13,648 bases of DNA. It comes from CAZWBR01 sp964404205 (GTDB lineage: Bacteria; Bacteroidota; Bacteroidia; Bacteroidales; Prolixibacteraceae). Position numbers and translations under genes: made by a program. Location of the stretch: positions 1 through 13,648 of the forward strand of contig CAYOJD010000090.1 in the NCBI GenBank assembly GCA_964404205.1, given 5' to 3'. Below, one piece after another: positions 1 through 7,223 of this stretch. Below the pieces are notes generated by a model. It was given only the letters and a program-made list of their open reading frames with translations. It made no database searches and was not told where the DNA came from. Position 1 is the first letter of the stretch. Every line of letters starts with the position of its first letter.

Positions 1-513
1 ACCTGCTTTTTTGGCTTCGAGCAATAACTCGATAGCAAGTTGACCGGTATCGACCCAATATTCGCGCGAGAGAATGCCGTTTATCCATCCGGCAGCGGTC
101 AGTAATTGGTATTCGGGATATTTTACCAAAGCAAGTCTGGCTGATTTCAGCTTAGGGTTTTGTGCAACCAGCAAGTTGAATAACCGATCTTTCACTCCCA
201 GGCCACTTTCGCTGGCCATCGTATTGACCACCCGCTGCTGTAAAACCAGATGGGGAAAAGCAGTGCGTAAACGCTCCATCCACACCAGTTTTTGGCGTGC
301 CGTAACGATATCGGCCCATTGCGACGGATAAATCGCCGTGGTGGGCCGAAAACCTGTCGGCTCGGGCTTATGCGGCAAAATCACGGCAACGCTCTTCCCG
401 GCAACGGCCCAATTATAGCAAAGTAAGGCTGAGAGCAGGTTGTTCCCCTCCACCACATAATCGAACGGAAGTTCGCCACGATGCTTCAGCAAACGGGTAT
501 CGGTCTGTGCCAT
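1..513 (-). CDS. FAD-dependent oxidoreductase, GlpA/GlpD-like, 5' part only (runs off left edge)
   Basis: The minus frame is open from the ATG at 513-511 to the window edge, giving 171 codons of the N-terminus; the C-terminal part is outside. Residues about 15-45 (LPFDYVVEGNNLLSALLCYN, then AGKSVAVI) have the layout of a Rossmann beta-alpha-beta flavin-binding fold, and about 155-171 (YWVDTGQLAIELLLEAKKAG) resemble the segment of glycerol-3-phosphate dehydrogenases that reads D-x-R-L-x-x-x-x-L-x-x-A-x-x-x-G. Such enzymes oxidise sn-glycerol-3-phosphate to dihydroxyacetone phosphate and pass electrons to the quinone pool at the inner face of the cytoplasmic membrane. Oddity: the dinucleotide motif is eroded, with only one of the usual three glycines (EGNNLLS where GGGxxG is expected). 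It could be another DAO-family flavoprotein. The family assignment is from memory of the fold; the substrate is inferred. It is divergent from the lipoprotein gene, with about 114 bases between the starts. Confidence 0.5.
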   Translation of the reverse strand, partial: MAQTDTRLLKHRGELPFDYVVEGNNLLSALLCYNWAVAGKSVAVILPHKPEPTGFRPTTAIYPSQWADIVTARQKLVWMERLRTAFPHLVLQQRVVNTMASESGLGVKDRLFNLLVAQNPKLKSARLALVKYPEYQLLTAAGWINGILSREYWVDTGQLAIELLLEAKKAG

Positions 514-601
514 TCTTCAAAATAGGGTATGAATTGGTTACGAAGTTATCGTTTTGAACGAAAAAATAGGCACGCCCACCTTTCCATTGGTTTGGTTTTC
601 G

Positions 602-609
602 TAAGTTTG
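602..609 (+). promoter_or_regulatory. Bacteroidota-type -7 promoter element (TAnnTTTG)
   Basis: TAAGTTTG at 602-609 is an exact match to the TAnnTTTG -7 element used by the Bacteroidota primary sigma factor. It lies about 18 bases upstream of the ATG at 628, which leaves a short leader. The expected -33 TTTG is only approximate (a T-rich TTTCC at 581-585). The position favours 628 over the upstream in-frame ATG at 529 as the translation start of the lipoprotein gene. Confidence 0.45.
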
Positions 610-627
610 TGCACTTCGAATTTTAAA

Positions 628-2502
628 ATGAACGTTTTGGGCAAAAAAGCTTTTCATATTTTACTCTGTTTTGCAGTTGCAGCCATTTTTTATACCTCGT
701 GCGCCAACGTGGGCATGCCTAAGGGAGGTAAAAAAGATGTAGCCCCCCCGACCGTGCTGAAAAGCTTGCCGGCTGACGGACAACTCAATTTCAGCGATAC
801 CAAAATCAGGATTTATTTCGATGAGTTTGTTCAGAACGAAGGGTTAAGCGAGAAATTTGTTATCTCTCCCCCCATCGCGAAACGGCCGCTTTTTCGTACC
901 AAAGGCAAATCGCTGGTGGTCGAATTGAACGACAAACTGCAACCAGATAAAACCTATTCGCTCGATTTCAAAGATGGGATTGTTGATTATAACGAACGAA
1001 ACCCGCTGAAAAACTACCGGCTGGCCTTCTCGACCGGCAATGTATTCGACTCGTTGCGCATTGTCGGGTTTGTCAAAAACGCCTTTAACCTCGAACCCAT
1101 AGCAGGCAGCTATATAGCACTTTACAGTGCCGATGCCGATAGTATGGTTTACACCACCAAACCCGAATATATTGCCAAAACCGATAGCAAAGGGTTTTTT
1201 GCCGTCACCAATATTCCGCCGGCCAAATATCGGGTCTATGCTTTGGGCGATGTGGACAACAACCTAAAATATACCGCAGGGGTCGATTCGATTGCCTTTC
1301 TCGATACCCTGGTTGTCCCCTCGGCTACCTACTCGGCGTTGCAGGACACCGCGGTAACCGGCTCCGATACCCTGGTGGTATTCGGCAAAACCCGCTTCTA
1401 CCCCGACCCCATCCACCTGTTGCGTTTCAGCGAAGACTATTTCAACCTGATGCTCGACAAATACGAAAGGCTGCAACGCCATTTTGTCGACCTCTATTTT
1501 ACCCAATCGGTGGCCGATACTTTCGATATCGCGCTGGTCAATGCAAAGCCCGAAGGAAAATGGAACCTAATCGAACAATCGCCCAAAAAAGATACCCTAA
1601 AGGTGTGGCTTACCGATTCGACTGTTTACAAGAAGGATACACTTGTTTTTAAGCTCTCGTATCAGCAGCAGGATAGCCTTGGAAATTTTTATGTGAAGAA
1701 CGATACCATCAAGCTATATTTCACCGACCGGAAGAACGAAAAGGTAAAACGAGGCGAACGGCGCAAAACCGAAGCGGTTATTGAGACAGTTAACCTGATG
1801 AGCAATGCAACTGCCAACTTCGATATCTATCGCAAGCTGATGATACAGTCGCCCGAGCCGGTTGCCTCGTTCGACACGACGATGATTCGCCTTACCGAGC
1901 TTCAGGACACCGTTTATGTTCCGGTACCCTTTACCATGCAGGCCGATTCGGCAAGCCGTTTGAAATATTGGGTCAGCCATCCCTGGAAATTTGGCGGCTC
2001 CTACAAGCTATCCGTCGACTCGGCTGCCCTATACACCATTTATAACCTTCCGAACAAGAAAGTCGATATCGACATCAAGATTAAAGAGGAGGAGCAATAT
2101 GGCAAATTGATTTACAAGATTGGCCACGTTGAAGGACCCACCGTTATCCAGTTGCTCTCGGCCGATATCAAAGAAACGGTTATCCGAAGCATACGCATCG
2201 ACAAGGACGAAGAGATCACCATCCAATATCTTGAGCCACAGAAATACCTGCTCAAGGCAATTATCGACCGCAACAACAACGGGGTATGGGATACCGGCGA
2301 TTTGAAAGCCAAACGGCAGCCCGAAGAGGTGTTCTATTATCAGAGCGTCATCAAGATCCGCCCGAACTGGGACAATAAAGATCAATGGAGCCTGCCGCCA
2401 CTGCAGTTCGACAAGAAAATTGTGGACAAAGAGGCCGAAGAAGAGAAGCTGAAAAACGAAAAGAAGAACCAGGGAAAGCGGGCACCGCAAAATAATCGAT
2501 AG
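628..2502 (+). CDS. Ig-like domain lipoprotein (Bacteroidota, Big_5 type)
   Basis: A 624-residue exported protein of unknown biochemical role, probably anchored to the outer membrane. The chosen start at 628 gives a classic lipoprotein signal: MNVLGKK, a hydrophobic stretch, then a lipobox ending FYTSC with the lipidated Cys at residue 25. The in-frame ATG at 529 would bury this signal behind 33 extra residues, and a good promoter element lies between the two starts. After the Cys the sequence is ANVGMPKGG, with no acidic surface-export signal, so a periplasm-facing location is more likely. The next hundred or so residues (VLKSLPADGQLNFSDTKIRI, then YFDEFVQ) match the bacterial Ig-like fold that opens this lipoprotein family. 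A carboxypeptidase-regulatory-like beta domain follows (VGFVKNAFNLEPIAG through PPAKYRVYALGDVDNNLKY). A second similar segment near the C-terminus ends in DRNNNGVWDTGD, and the tail is highly charged and Lys/Glu-rich. The function is not established. Confidence 0.85.
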   Translation: MNVLGKKAFHILLCFAVAAIFYTSCANVGMPKGGKKDVAPPTVLKSLPADGQLNFSDTKIRIYFDEFVQNEGLSEKFVISPPIAKRPLFRTKGKSLVVELNDKLQPDKTYSLDFKDGIVDYNERNPLKNYRLAFSTGNVFDSLRIVGFVKNAFNLEPIAGSYIALYSADADSMVYTTKPEYIAKTDSKGFFAVTNIPPAKYRVYALGDVDNNLKYTAGVDSIAFLDTLVVPSATYSALQDTAVTGSDTLVVFGKTRFYPDPIHLLRFSEDYFNLMLDKYERLQRHFVDLYFTQSVADTFDIALVNAKPEGKWNLIEQSPKKDTLKVWLTDSTVYKKDTLVFKLSYQQQDSLGNFYVKNDTIKLYFTDRKNEKVKRGERRKTEAVIETVNLMSNATANFDIYRKLMIQSPEPVASFDTTMIRLTELQDTVYVPVPFTMQADSASRLKYWVSHPWKFGGSYKLSVDSAALYTIYNLPNKKVDIDIKIKEEEQYGKLIYKIGHVEGPTVIQLLSADIKETVIRSIRIDKDEEITIQYLEPQKYLLKAIIDRNNNGVWDTGDLKAKRQPEEVFYYQSVIKIRPNWDNKDQWSLPPLQFDKKIVDKEAEEEKLKNEKKNQGKRAPQNNR

Positions 2503-2546
2503 GAAGCGTCCTGCGATTCAAATATAAATTGTAATTTAAAACAGTT

Positions 2547-2562
2547 TTCCCGGCAACGGGAA
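2547..2562. repeat. Short perfect hairpin with GCAA tetraloop
   Basis: TTCCCG-GCAA-CGGGAA is a perfect 6-bp inverted repeat with a GNRA-type loop, in the 93-base gap between the lipoprotein gene and the 96-residue gene. No T tract follows on the plus strand, so it is not a convincing intrinsic terminator. It could be an mRNA-stabilising or processing hairpin at the 3' end of the lipoprotein message, or part of the 5' leader of the next gene. Confidence 0.4.
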
Positions 2563-2595
2563 CAATTGAATATTCAACCATTAAAATTCTGAATT

Positions 2596-2886
2596 ATGGC
2601 AAGCCGTAAACAACTCAAAAAGGAGTTCGAATATCTTTCGTCGCAAATGATTGGCGACTGCCTCGATTTTATTGATACCTTCGAGGGAAAAGACAAAGAT
2701 GTATGGGAGATTATCGACGCCACCGTAACCCTTCACAACGGGATCATTGACCGGGTAAACCATCCCGACGGCAAAGACAATAAAAAACTGACCCGTGCTT
2801 ATTACAAACAAATCAAGATCGACTATATCGGGGGCCTCAACCAGGGATATGGCAAATTGGAACAGATACTGAAAGCCGGGAAATAA
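2596..2886 (+). CDS. Small conserved-looking protein of unknown function (96 aa)
   Basis: I do not recognise a named family. The protein is soluble and charged, with no signal peptide or membrane segment. It looks mostly helical: an N-terminal Lys-rich helix (MASRKQLKKEFEYLSSQM), a central helix with DFIDTFEGKDKDVWEIIDA, then a Lys/Tyr-rich half (LTRAYYKQIKIDYIGGLNQG) with a Gly-Gly turn. Codon use matches the flanking resident genes, and the frame is closed by a strong terminator 15 bases after the stop, both of which support a real gene. The start follows an A/T-rich leader (TTAAAATTCTGAATT), normal for Bacteroidota. It may be co-transcribed with the upstream lipoprotein gene (93-base gap), but nothing in the sequence links their functions. 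Confidence 0.75.
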   Translation: MASRKQLKKEFEYLSSQMIGDCLDFIDTFEGKDKDVWEIIDATVTLHNGIIDRVNHPDGKDNKKLTRAYYKQIKIDYIGGLNQGYGKLEQILKAGK

Positions 2887-2901
2887 CAAAACCCGCATGG
2901 C

Positions 2902-2949
2902 AAAAGCCCGCTGAGTATGACTATCCATACCGGCGGGCTTTTTCTTTTT
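2902..2949 (+). terminator. Strong intrinsic terminator after the 96-aa gene
   Basis: AAAAGCCCGC at 2902-2911 pairs perfectly with GCGGGCTTTT at 2933-2942, and an inner stem GTATG/CATAC (2914-2918 with 2926-2930) extends the hairpin. A T-rich run continues to about 2949. The A tract before the stem could make it work from the other strand too, but no minus-strand gene ends here. Confidence 0.9.
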
Positions 2950-3087
2950 TTGCCCCACCTGACATTTAGCCTACCATTTATAATCATTGTACGACATTCG
3001 AAATTACAATTTTGTCCGACCTTCGTTTTTTATTACCAACAAAAATCCTCCGTTGAGGTATACAGTTGTCTTTAACAATATAACCAA

Positions 3088-5301
3088 ATGATTAAACTTA
3101 GACGAACAGTATTTTTTTTACTGCTGGGCGTTACTGCATTCGGCTGCCAGAGTGTCCCGAAAGCAAACGATGCCGCTCAACCCAAATCATTCTGTCAGAT
3201 TTCTGCAAACTACGAAGGCAAGATTGATTCACTTGTTGCGCTGATGACGCTTGACGAAAAAGTGAATATGCTGCACGGAACCGGTATGTTCTGGTCGGGC
3301 GGCGTGAAGCGTCTGGGTATTCCCGAGATTCAGTATGCCGATGGCCCGCTGGGCATCCGCGAAGAGATTGAGCGTTCGTCGTGGAGCCCGCTGGGCTGGA
3401 CCACCGACTCGGCCACCTTCTTCCCCGCCGGTACCGCACTCGGTGCCACCTGGAACCCCGAATTGTCGCTTCAGTATGGCGAAGCCATCGGACAGGAAGC
3501 GCGCGCCCGCAACAAGGATATCCTGCTGGCACCTGCCATTAACATTATGCGCACCCCGCTTTGTGGCCGCAATTACGAATATTTTACCGAAGATCCCTTT
3601 CTGAATGCCCAAATGGTGGTTCCCTATGTGAAGGGGGTACAGGCACAGGATGTGGCTGCCTGCGTAAAGCACTTTGCCATCAACAACCAGGAGACCAACC
3701 GTGGTTCGATTGACGTGCTGGCCAGCGAAAGGGCCATCCGCGAGATTTATCTCCCCGGCTTTAAGGCAGCCGTACAAAAGGGCCATGCCCTTTCGGTGAT
3801 GGGGGCTTACAATAAATTCCGCGGGGCCTGGCTCTGCGAGAACGATTATTTGCTGAACCAGGTGCTGAAAGGCGAATGGGGCTTCAAAGGAATTGTGGTA
3901 TCCGACTGGGCTGCCGTGCATAATACCGTAAATAGCGCCCGAAACGGCCTCGATGTCGAAATGGGCAGCATTGTCCCCTTCGAACAGTTTTTCTTTGCCA
4001 ACCCGTTGTTGGAAGCCGTTAAAAAGGGCGATGTGGACGAGAAGCTGCTCGACGAAAAAGTGAAACGTATCCTGCGGGTAATGTACCACACCAAGACCTT
4101 CAATCTCTGTCGCAGCAAAGGGTCTATCAATACCCCCGAACATAGCGAAGTGGTGTACAAGGTGGCTTCCGAAGCGATTGTGCTGTTGAAAAACGACGGG
4201 CAACTGTTGCCGGTCAACCAGTCGGGCATTAAAAGTATCGCCATTATTGGCGACAATGCCACTTCGAAATTTGCACAGGGCGGCTTTGGCGCCGGGGTAA
4301 AAGCCCGCTACGAGGTGACCCCGCTCGAAGGCTTCAAAAACAGGTTGGGCAATGGTATCGCGCTGCGCTACGCACAGGGCTACCGCGAGAAATATCTTCC
4401 GGGAAAGAATGAATTCTTTCATTTTGGGCGCGAAGTCGATTATACAGTCGACGAAGCGTTGATTCGCGAAGCGGTCGATATTGCCAAGTCGTCAGACTAT
4501 GCGATAGTAATTGCCGGTTCGAACCGTAGTGTCGAATCAGAATCGGTCGACCGGAAGGATATCCGTCTGCCGTTTGCACAGGAAGCGCTTATCGAGGCAG
4601 TGGTAAAAGCCAATCCGAAGACCGTGGTGGTGCTGATTGCCGGTGCCCCTTACGACCTCCGTCTGGTTAACGAAACGGCCCCTGCCATTGTCTGGAGCTG
4701 GTTTAACGGCTCCGAAGGGGGCAATGCGATAGCCGATGTGGTGTTGGGCAATATAAACCCCTCGGGCAAACTGCCCTTTACCCTTCCCAAAAAACTGGAA
4801 GACTCGCCCGCCCATGCCATGCAAGCCTTCCCGGGCGACGATAAAAAGGTCGCCTATCTCGAAGATATTTTGGTAGGTTACCGCTGGTTCGACACCAAAA
4901 ACATCGATCCGCTCTACTGCTTTGGCCATGGCCTCTCCTACACCACCTTCACCTACGGAAGAGCCATGATCGATCAGACCGAATATAGTCCGTCCGATAC
5001 CATCAGCGTAAGCCTGCGCCTGACCAACAGCGGGCAAAAGGGCGGAGCCGAAGTGGTGCAGTTTTATCTGCGCGACACCCAGCCCAAGGTGGCCAAAGCC
5101 AACAAAGAGCTGAAAGGGTTTGCCAAAGTAAACCTGGCCCCCGCCGAAGAGCAGGCTGTACAGATTGAAATCCCGGTGGCCGATTTGGCTTATTACAACG
5201 AGCAGTTGCAGAAATGGGAAGTGCCCCCCGGCCAGTACGAGATACAGGTTGGTTCCTCCTCACGCGATATCCGCAGCACAGTTACCTTTATTGTCCGATA
5301 A
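3088..5301 (+). CDS. Glycoside hydrolase family 3 beta-glucosidase-like lipoprotein
   Basis: A full-length 737-residue GH3 enzyme that should remove non-reducing-end beta-linked sugars (glucose or xylose, not distinguishable here) from oligosaccharides by a retaining mechanism. The N-terminus MIKLRRTVFFLLLGVTAFGC is a lipoprotein signal with Cys20 as the lipidated residue. The following QSVPKAND has no acidic surface-export signal, so a periplasmic face is inferred. The TIM-barrel domain spans about 45-335, with substrate-binding D85 in YADGPLGIR, the K194-H195-F motif (KHFAINNQETNR) and the nucleophile D273 in GIVVSDWAA. The alpha/beta sandwich spans about 360-565. The acid/base is probably one of the glutamates in SVESESVDRKD (483 or 485). 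A fibronectin-III-like domain follows at about 635-735 (GGAEVVQFYLRD through PPGQYEIQVG). Strong terminators lie on both sides, so it appears to be its own transcription unit. No SusC/SusD partners are in view. Confidence 0.95.
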   Translation: MIKLRRTVFFLLLGVTAFGCQSVPKANDAAQPKSFCQISANYEGKIDSLVALMTLDEKVNMLHGTGMFWSGGVKRLGIPEIQYADGPLGIREEIERSSWSPLGWTTDSATFFPAGTALGATWNPELSLQYGEAIGQEARARNKDILLAPAINIMRTPLCGRNYEYFTEDPFLNAQMVVPYVKGVQAQDVAACVKHFAINNQETNRGSIDVLASERAIREIYLPGFKAAVQKGHALSVMGAYNKFRGAWLCENDYLLNQVLKGEWGFKGIVVSDWAAVHNTVNSARNGLDVEMGSIVPFEQFFFANPLLEAVKKGDVDEKLLDEKVKRILRVMYHTKTFNLCRSKGSINTPEHSEVVYKVASEAIVLLKNDGQLLPVNQSGIKSIAIIGDNATSKFAQGGFGAGVKARYEVTPLEGFKNRLGNGIALRYAQGYREKYLPGKNEFFHFGREVDYTVDEALIREAVDIAKSSDYAIVIAGSNRSVESESVDRKDIRLPFAQEALIEAVVKANPKTVVVLIAGAPYDLRLVNETAPAIVWSWFNGSEGGNAIADVVLGNINPSGKLPFTLPKKLEDSPAHAMQAFPGDDKKVAYLEDILVGYRWFDTKNIDPLYCFGHGLSYTTFTYGRAMIDQTEYSPSDTISVSLRLTNSGQKGGAEVVQFYLRDTQPKVAKANKELKGFAKVNLAPAEEQAVQIEIPVADLAYYNEQLQKWEVPPGQYEIQVGSSSRDIRSTVTFIVR

Positions 5302-5322
5302 TCATTCAATATCCTACCCAAA

Positions 5323-5357
5323 CAGCCATGCAGGATTATCCTTGCATGGCTGTTTTA
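5323..5357 (+). terminator. Strong intrinsic terminator after the GH3 gene
   Basis: CAGCCATGCA at 5323-5332 pairs perfectly with TGCATGGCTG at 5343-5352, with a further GGA/TCC pairing inside the loop. TTTTATTTT follows directly. It lies 21 bases after the GH3 stop codon. Confidence 0.9.
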
Positions 5358-5773
5358 TTTTGGCCAAATACAATCGGGAGGCTACCCCTCAGCCTGGGGT
5401 GATAAGAGCGGCAAAAGCCAAAAAATGGGTTCCCAATCCAGCGTTTGCCTATGGCACCCGACCATCATTTGTTTTTAGGTATCGATATTTTAGCAGCGGT
5501 AAACCCTTCGTCATTTTGCCCCGTGCCTATACCGGGGGCAGGGAGAGATAAGCGAATCCAATTGGGTTGTACACGAAATGGCATCGCGTATCGACAAACT
5601 TACCGTGCCCGTTTTTGTAGTGCTCCTAAGGCTTTATTGTTTTCCAACGGCACTATTTTTTCTGCGGGTCACTCTTTTTGTTGTGCAAAGGAATAAATAT
5701 GTATTGCAAACTCCTCTTTGCATTTTTCCATCGCAATTTATTGTTGTAATCATTTGTTTCTTCTTTGTGCAAT
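5358..5773. other. Gene-free spacer
   Basis: No reading frame here has convincing codon use, a start or a recognisable product. Two small structures are visible. At 5379-5400, AGGCT/AGCCT and ACCCC/GGGGT can form alternative, mutually exclusive 5-bp stems. At 5517-5540, TGCCCC pairs with GGGGCA. Neither is followed by a T tract on the plus strand. The right half becomes steadily more A/T-rich towards the tandem repeat. Confidence 0.5.
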
Positions 5774-5957
5774 TAGCTTTATATGATTATCCATCGCAAT
5801 TCTATCATTATTCATCGCAACATTGTATTGTACACATTGGAAATTGTAGAAACAAATCGGGTAAATGTAATTTTGACTAGCTTCATTGTATTGACAAGTA
5901 GTCTGATTGTATTTGCAAATAGCTTTATTGTACCGATAAATAGCCATTATTTGTCTA
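5774..5957. repeat. Degenerate 21-bp tandem repeat array
   Basis: Six consecutive units from 5816 to 5941 share an ATTGTA core at exact 21-base spacing: cores start at 5822, 5843, 5864 (AATGTA), 5885, 5906 and 5927. The last three units also share an AGCTTC/AGTCTG/AGCTTT lead and an A-rich tail. More degenerate units flank them (AGCTTTATATGA at 5775, CATCGCAA at about 5792 and 5813). Because 21 is divisible by three, frames stay open on both strands. The minus frame 5983-5750 (77 codons) reads Tyr-Asn every seventh residue (RYNKAICKYNQTTCQYNEA), and the plus frame 5783-5974 reads a loose IVxxxSF repeat. I see no Bacteroidota promoter or RBS that would make either a clear gene, so I annotate the repeat, not a CDS. 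Confidence 0.7.
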
Positions 5958-6174
5958 TTTCTCGTCTGAAATAACAAAGCCATCGTCTATAACAGCCTGT
6001 ATCTACCCTAATTATCGTTGCAAGTTTGGCAAATGTCGGTACAAGTAGAAACAATTCTCCGTCAATTAGCGACATGATAAAAATACAAAGCCGTTAATTG
6101 TCGAACAGAAGGTGCAACGCGGATAGGCGAAACTGTTAATGACGATGGCTGAGGAACAATAATTTGGTTACGAT
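5958..6174. other. Gene-free spacer right of the repeat array
   Basis: A/T-rich sequence without a supported gene on either strand. It lies downstream of the minus-strand gene that stops at 6175, but no hairpin plus T tract serving as its terminator was found. Loose ATTATCG/CAAATG fragments may be decayed copies of the neighbouring 21-bp repeat, which is only an impression. Confidence 0.35.
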
Positions 6175-6978
6175 TTACAAAGGTGCCGGTTCAGTGGCAG
6201 GCAACTCTTCACCAAAGGTCATCCTGCTGCCACGCAGGTTGTATTTGGCCAAACGTTTTACCTGCTCGCTGCTTCCCCCAAATACCGATCGGACATAGGA
6301 TTTGACATCGAGCGAAATATCGAGCATTCCCACAACAGGTTTGTAAAGCATCACATTACGCATCATCCTAAGCCTGTCGCATTCGCTGGTCAGTTCGAGC
6401 ACACTGTCGTTCAACATACGCAGTTGGTCGCGGCGGATAAACAGCTCGCTGATTTTCAGTTCGTTTTCGTTGGGATTAAATTCAGGGATCAACGAAAGGA
6501 ACTGGACAAACTTGTCGAAATTTTCGAGGCGGTTGTCGAAACTCATTTGTGAAGCCGAAATGCTTTTAGGGGCAACGACATCGGCCGAGAGCGACTGCAC
6601 CTCGGGTTCGGTAGCTTTTTTCGACAGGCGCATCCCCCTAATTTTGCGGCTATACGACTGGGCCATCTCGTCGAACCTTTTGGCTGAGCCCGATGAGCGG
6701 AGCGACATAATCAGGCGGGTAGTTAACGGGCTAAGGGCCTTGTAGGCAATTTCCCTTTCGGCTTTCGCCTTTTTGAGTAGTGCAACCACTTCGTGGTAGT
6801 TGGTGATGGTTTGCCGTGCCATGGCAACCATTTCGTTAAGCGCCGATACTTTTAACGCATCGCGCGACGGGTTATAGCTTGTCCCGTACGATACACATAC
6901 GGTAACCATCCCCTGAAAGAGGGCCACATTTTTGTCGTGACCCGTTTCCTGAACTGTAGACATAAGAATCTCAAACAT
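6175..6978 (-). CDS. Conserved Bacteroidota hypothetical protein (267 aa)
   Basis: Function unknown. The N-terminal block STVQETGHDKNVALFQGM followed by SYGTSYNPSRDALKVSALNEM recalls a family of roughly 250-residue hypothetical proteins that I associate with Bacteroidota genomes (memory, not a search). The protein is soluble, with no signal peptide or membrane helix, and looks almost entirely helical. Long amphipathic segments at about 40-90 (LNEMVAMARQTITNYHEVVA) and 155-215 suggest a helical bundle or coiled coil, and the linker around 119-140 is basic then Ser/Ala-rich. The start could be the ATG at 6978, preceded by an A-rich leader, or the second ATG at 6963 (MSTVQETGH), which better matches the remembered family start. 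It stands alone between the repeat-bearing spacer and the hsdR terminus, on the same strand as the defence operon but 245 bases beyond it. The dyad upstream at 7013-7060 may hold its promoter or operator. Confidence 0.7.
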   Translation of the reverse strand: MFEILMSTVQETGHDKNVALFQGMVTVCVSYGTSYNPSRDALKVSALNEMVAMARQTITNYHEVVALLKKAKAEREIAYKALSPLTTRLIMSLRSSGSAKRFDEMAQSYSRKIRGMRLSKKATEPEVQSLSADVVAPKSISASQMSFDNRLENFDKFVQFLSLIPEFNPNENELKISELFIRRDQLRMLNDSVLELTSECDRLRMMRNVMLYKPVVGMLDISLDVKSYVRSVFGGSSEQVKRLAKYNLRGSRMTFGEELPATEPAPL

Positions 6979-7012
6979 GGTTTAGTTTTATTGGAATATT
7001 CCGATAGTCAAG

Positions 7013-7060
7013 TTACAATATTCGAAAACAAAAGTCAATTATTTTGTCGAATATTTTGTA
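7013..7060. promoter_or_regulatory. A/T-rich dyad, candidate promoter/operator of the 6175-6978 gene
   Basis: The left arm (TTACAATATTCG then AAAACAAAAG, 7013-7034) and right arm (ATTTTGTCGAATATTTTGT, 7041-7059) form an imperfect inverted repeat around 7038, with a nearby perfect palindrome GGAATATTCC at 6992-7001. Read on the minus strand, a TTTTG about 16 bases before TAACTTG resembles a weak -33/-7 pair for the downstream gene. The symmetry could equally be a chance product of the A/T-rich composition. Confidence 0.3.
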
Positions 7061-7223
7061 AATAAATTTAGCCTTTCTCTCTCATTTGAAGAAAGTTGAG
7101 ATTCTACGCGGGGTTCAGCGGTTGAATGGCAGTTGGATGGTGGCTATATTTAAAAAACAAACTCAAAAAGGAAATACTTCTGTTTATACTAAATGCAAAT
7201 CTTTTCGTAATAAAGAGATAGAA

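Noticed and set aside
529..627. Upstream in-frame ATG giving a 33-residue N-terminal extension of the Ig-like lipoprotein
   Set aside because: It would place the lipoprotein signal peptide internally, and an exact TAnnTTTG element at 602-609 lies between this ATG and the better start at 628.
2029..2490. Minus-strand open frame of 153 codons opposite the Ig-like lipoprotein
   Set aside because: Shadow of the lipoprotein gene, with no recognisable product.
3229..4422. Long open frame on the minus strand (397 codons) opposite the GH3 gene
   Set aside because: It is antisense to strongly conserved GH3 catalytic domains; its residues show no family resemblance, and it is a by-product of codon bias in the real gene.
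5379..5400. H-type pseudoknot from the AGGCT/ACCCC/AGCCT/GGGGT order
   Set aside because: Both groove-crossing loops would have zero length, which is sterically impossible; alternative hairpins are the most that can be claimed.
5165..5551. Plus-strand open frame of 128 codons across the GH3 3' end and its terminator
   Set aside because: It overlaps the GH3 C-terminal domain in another frame and reads through a strong terminator hairpin.
5774..5957. CRISPR array
   Set aside because: The period is 21 bases with degenerate units and no spacer/repeat alternation, and no cas genes are present.
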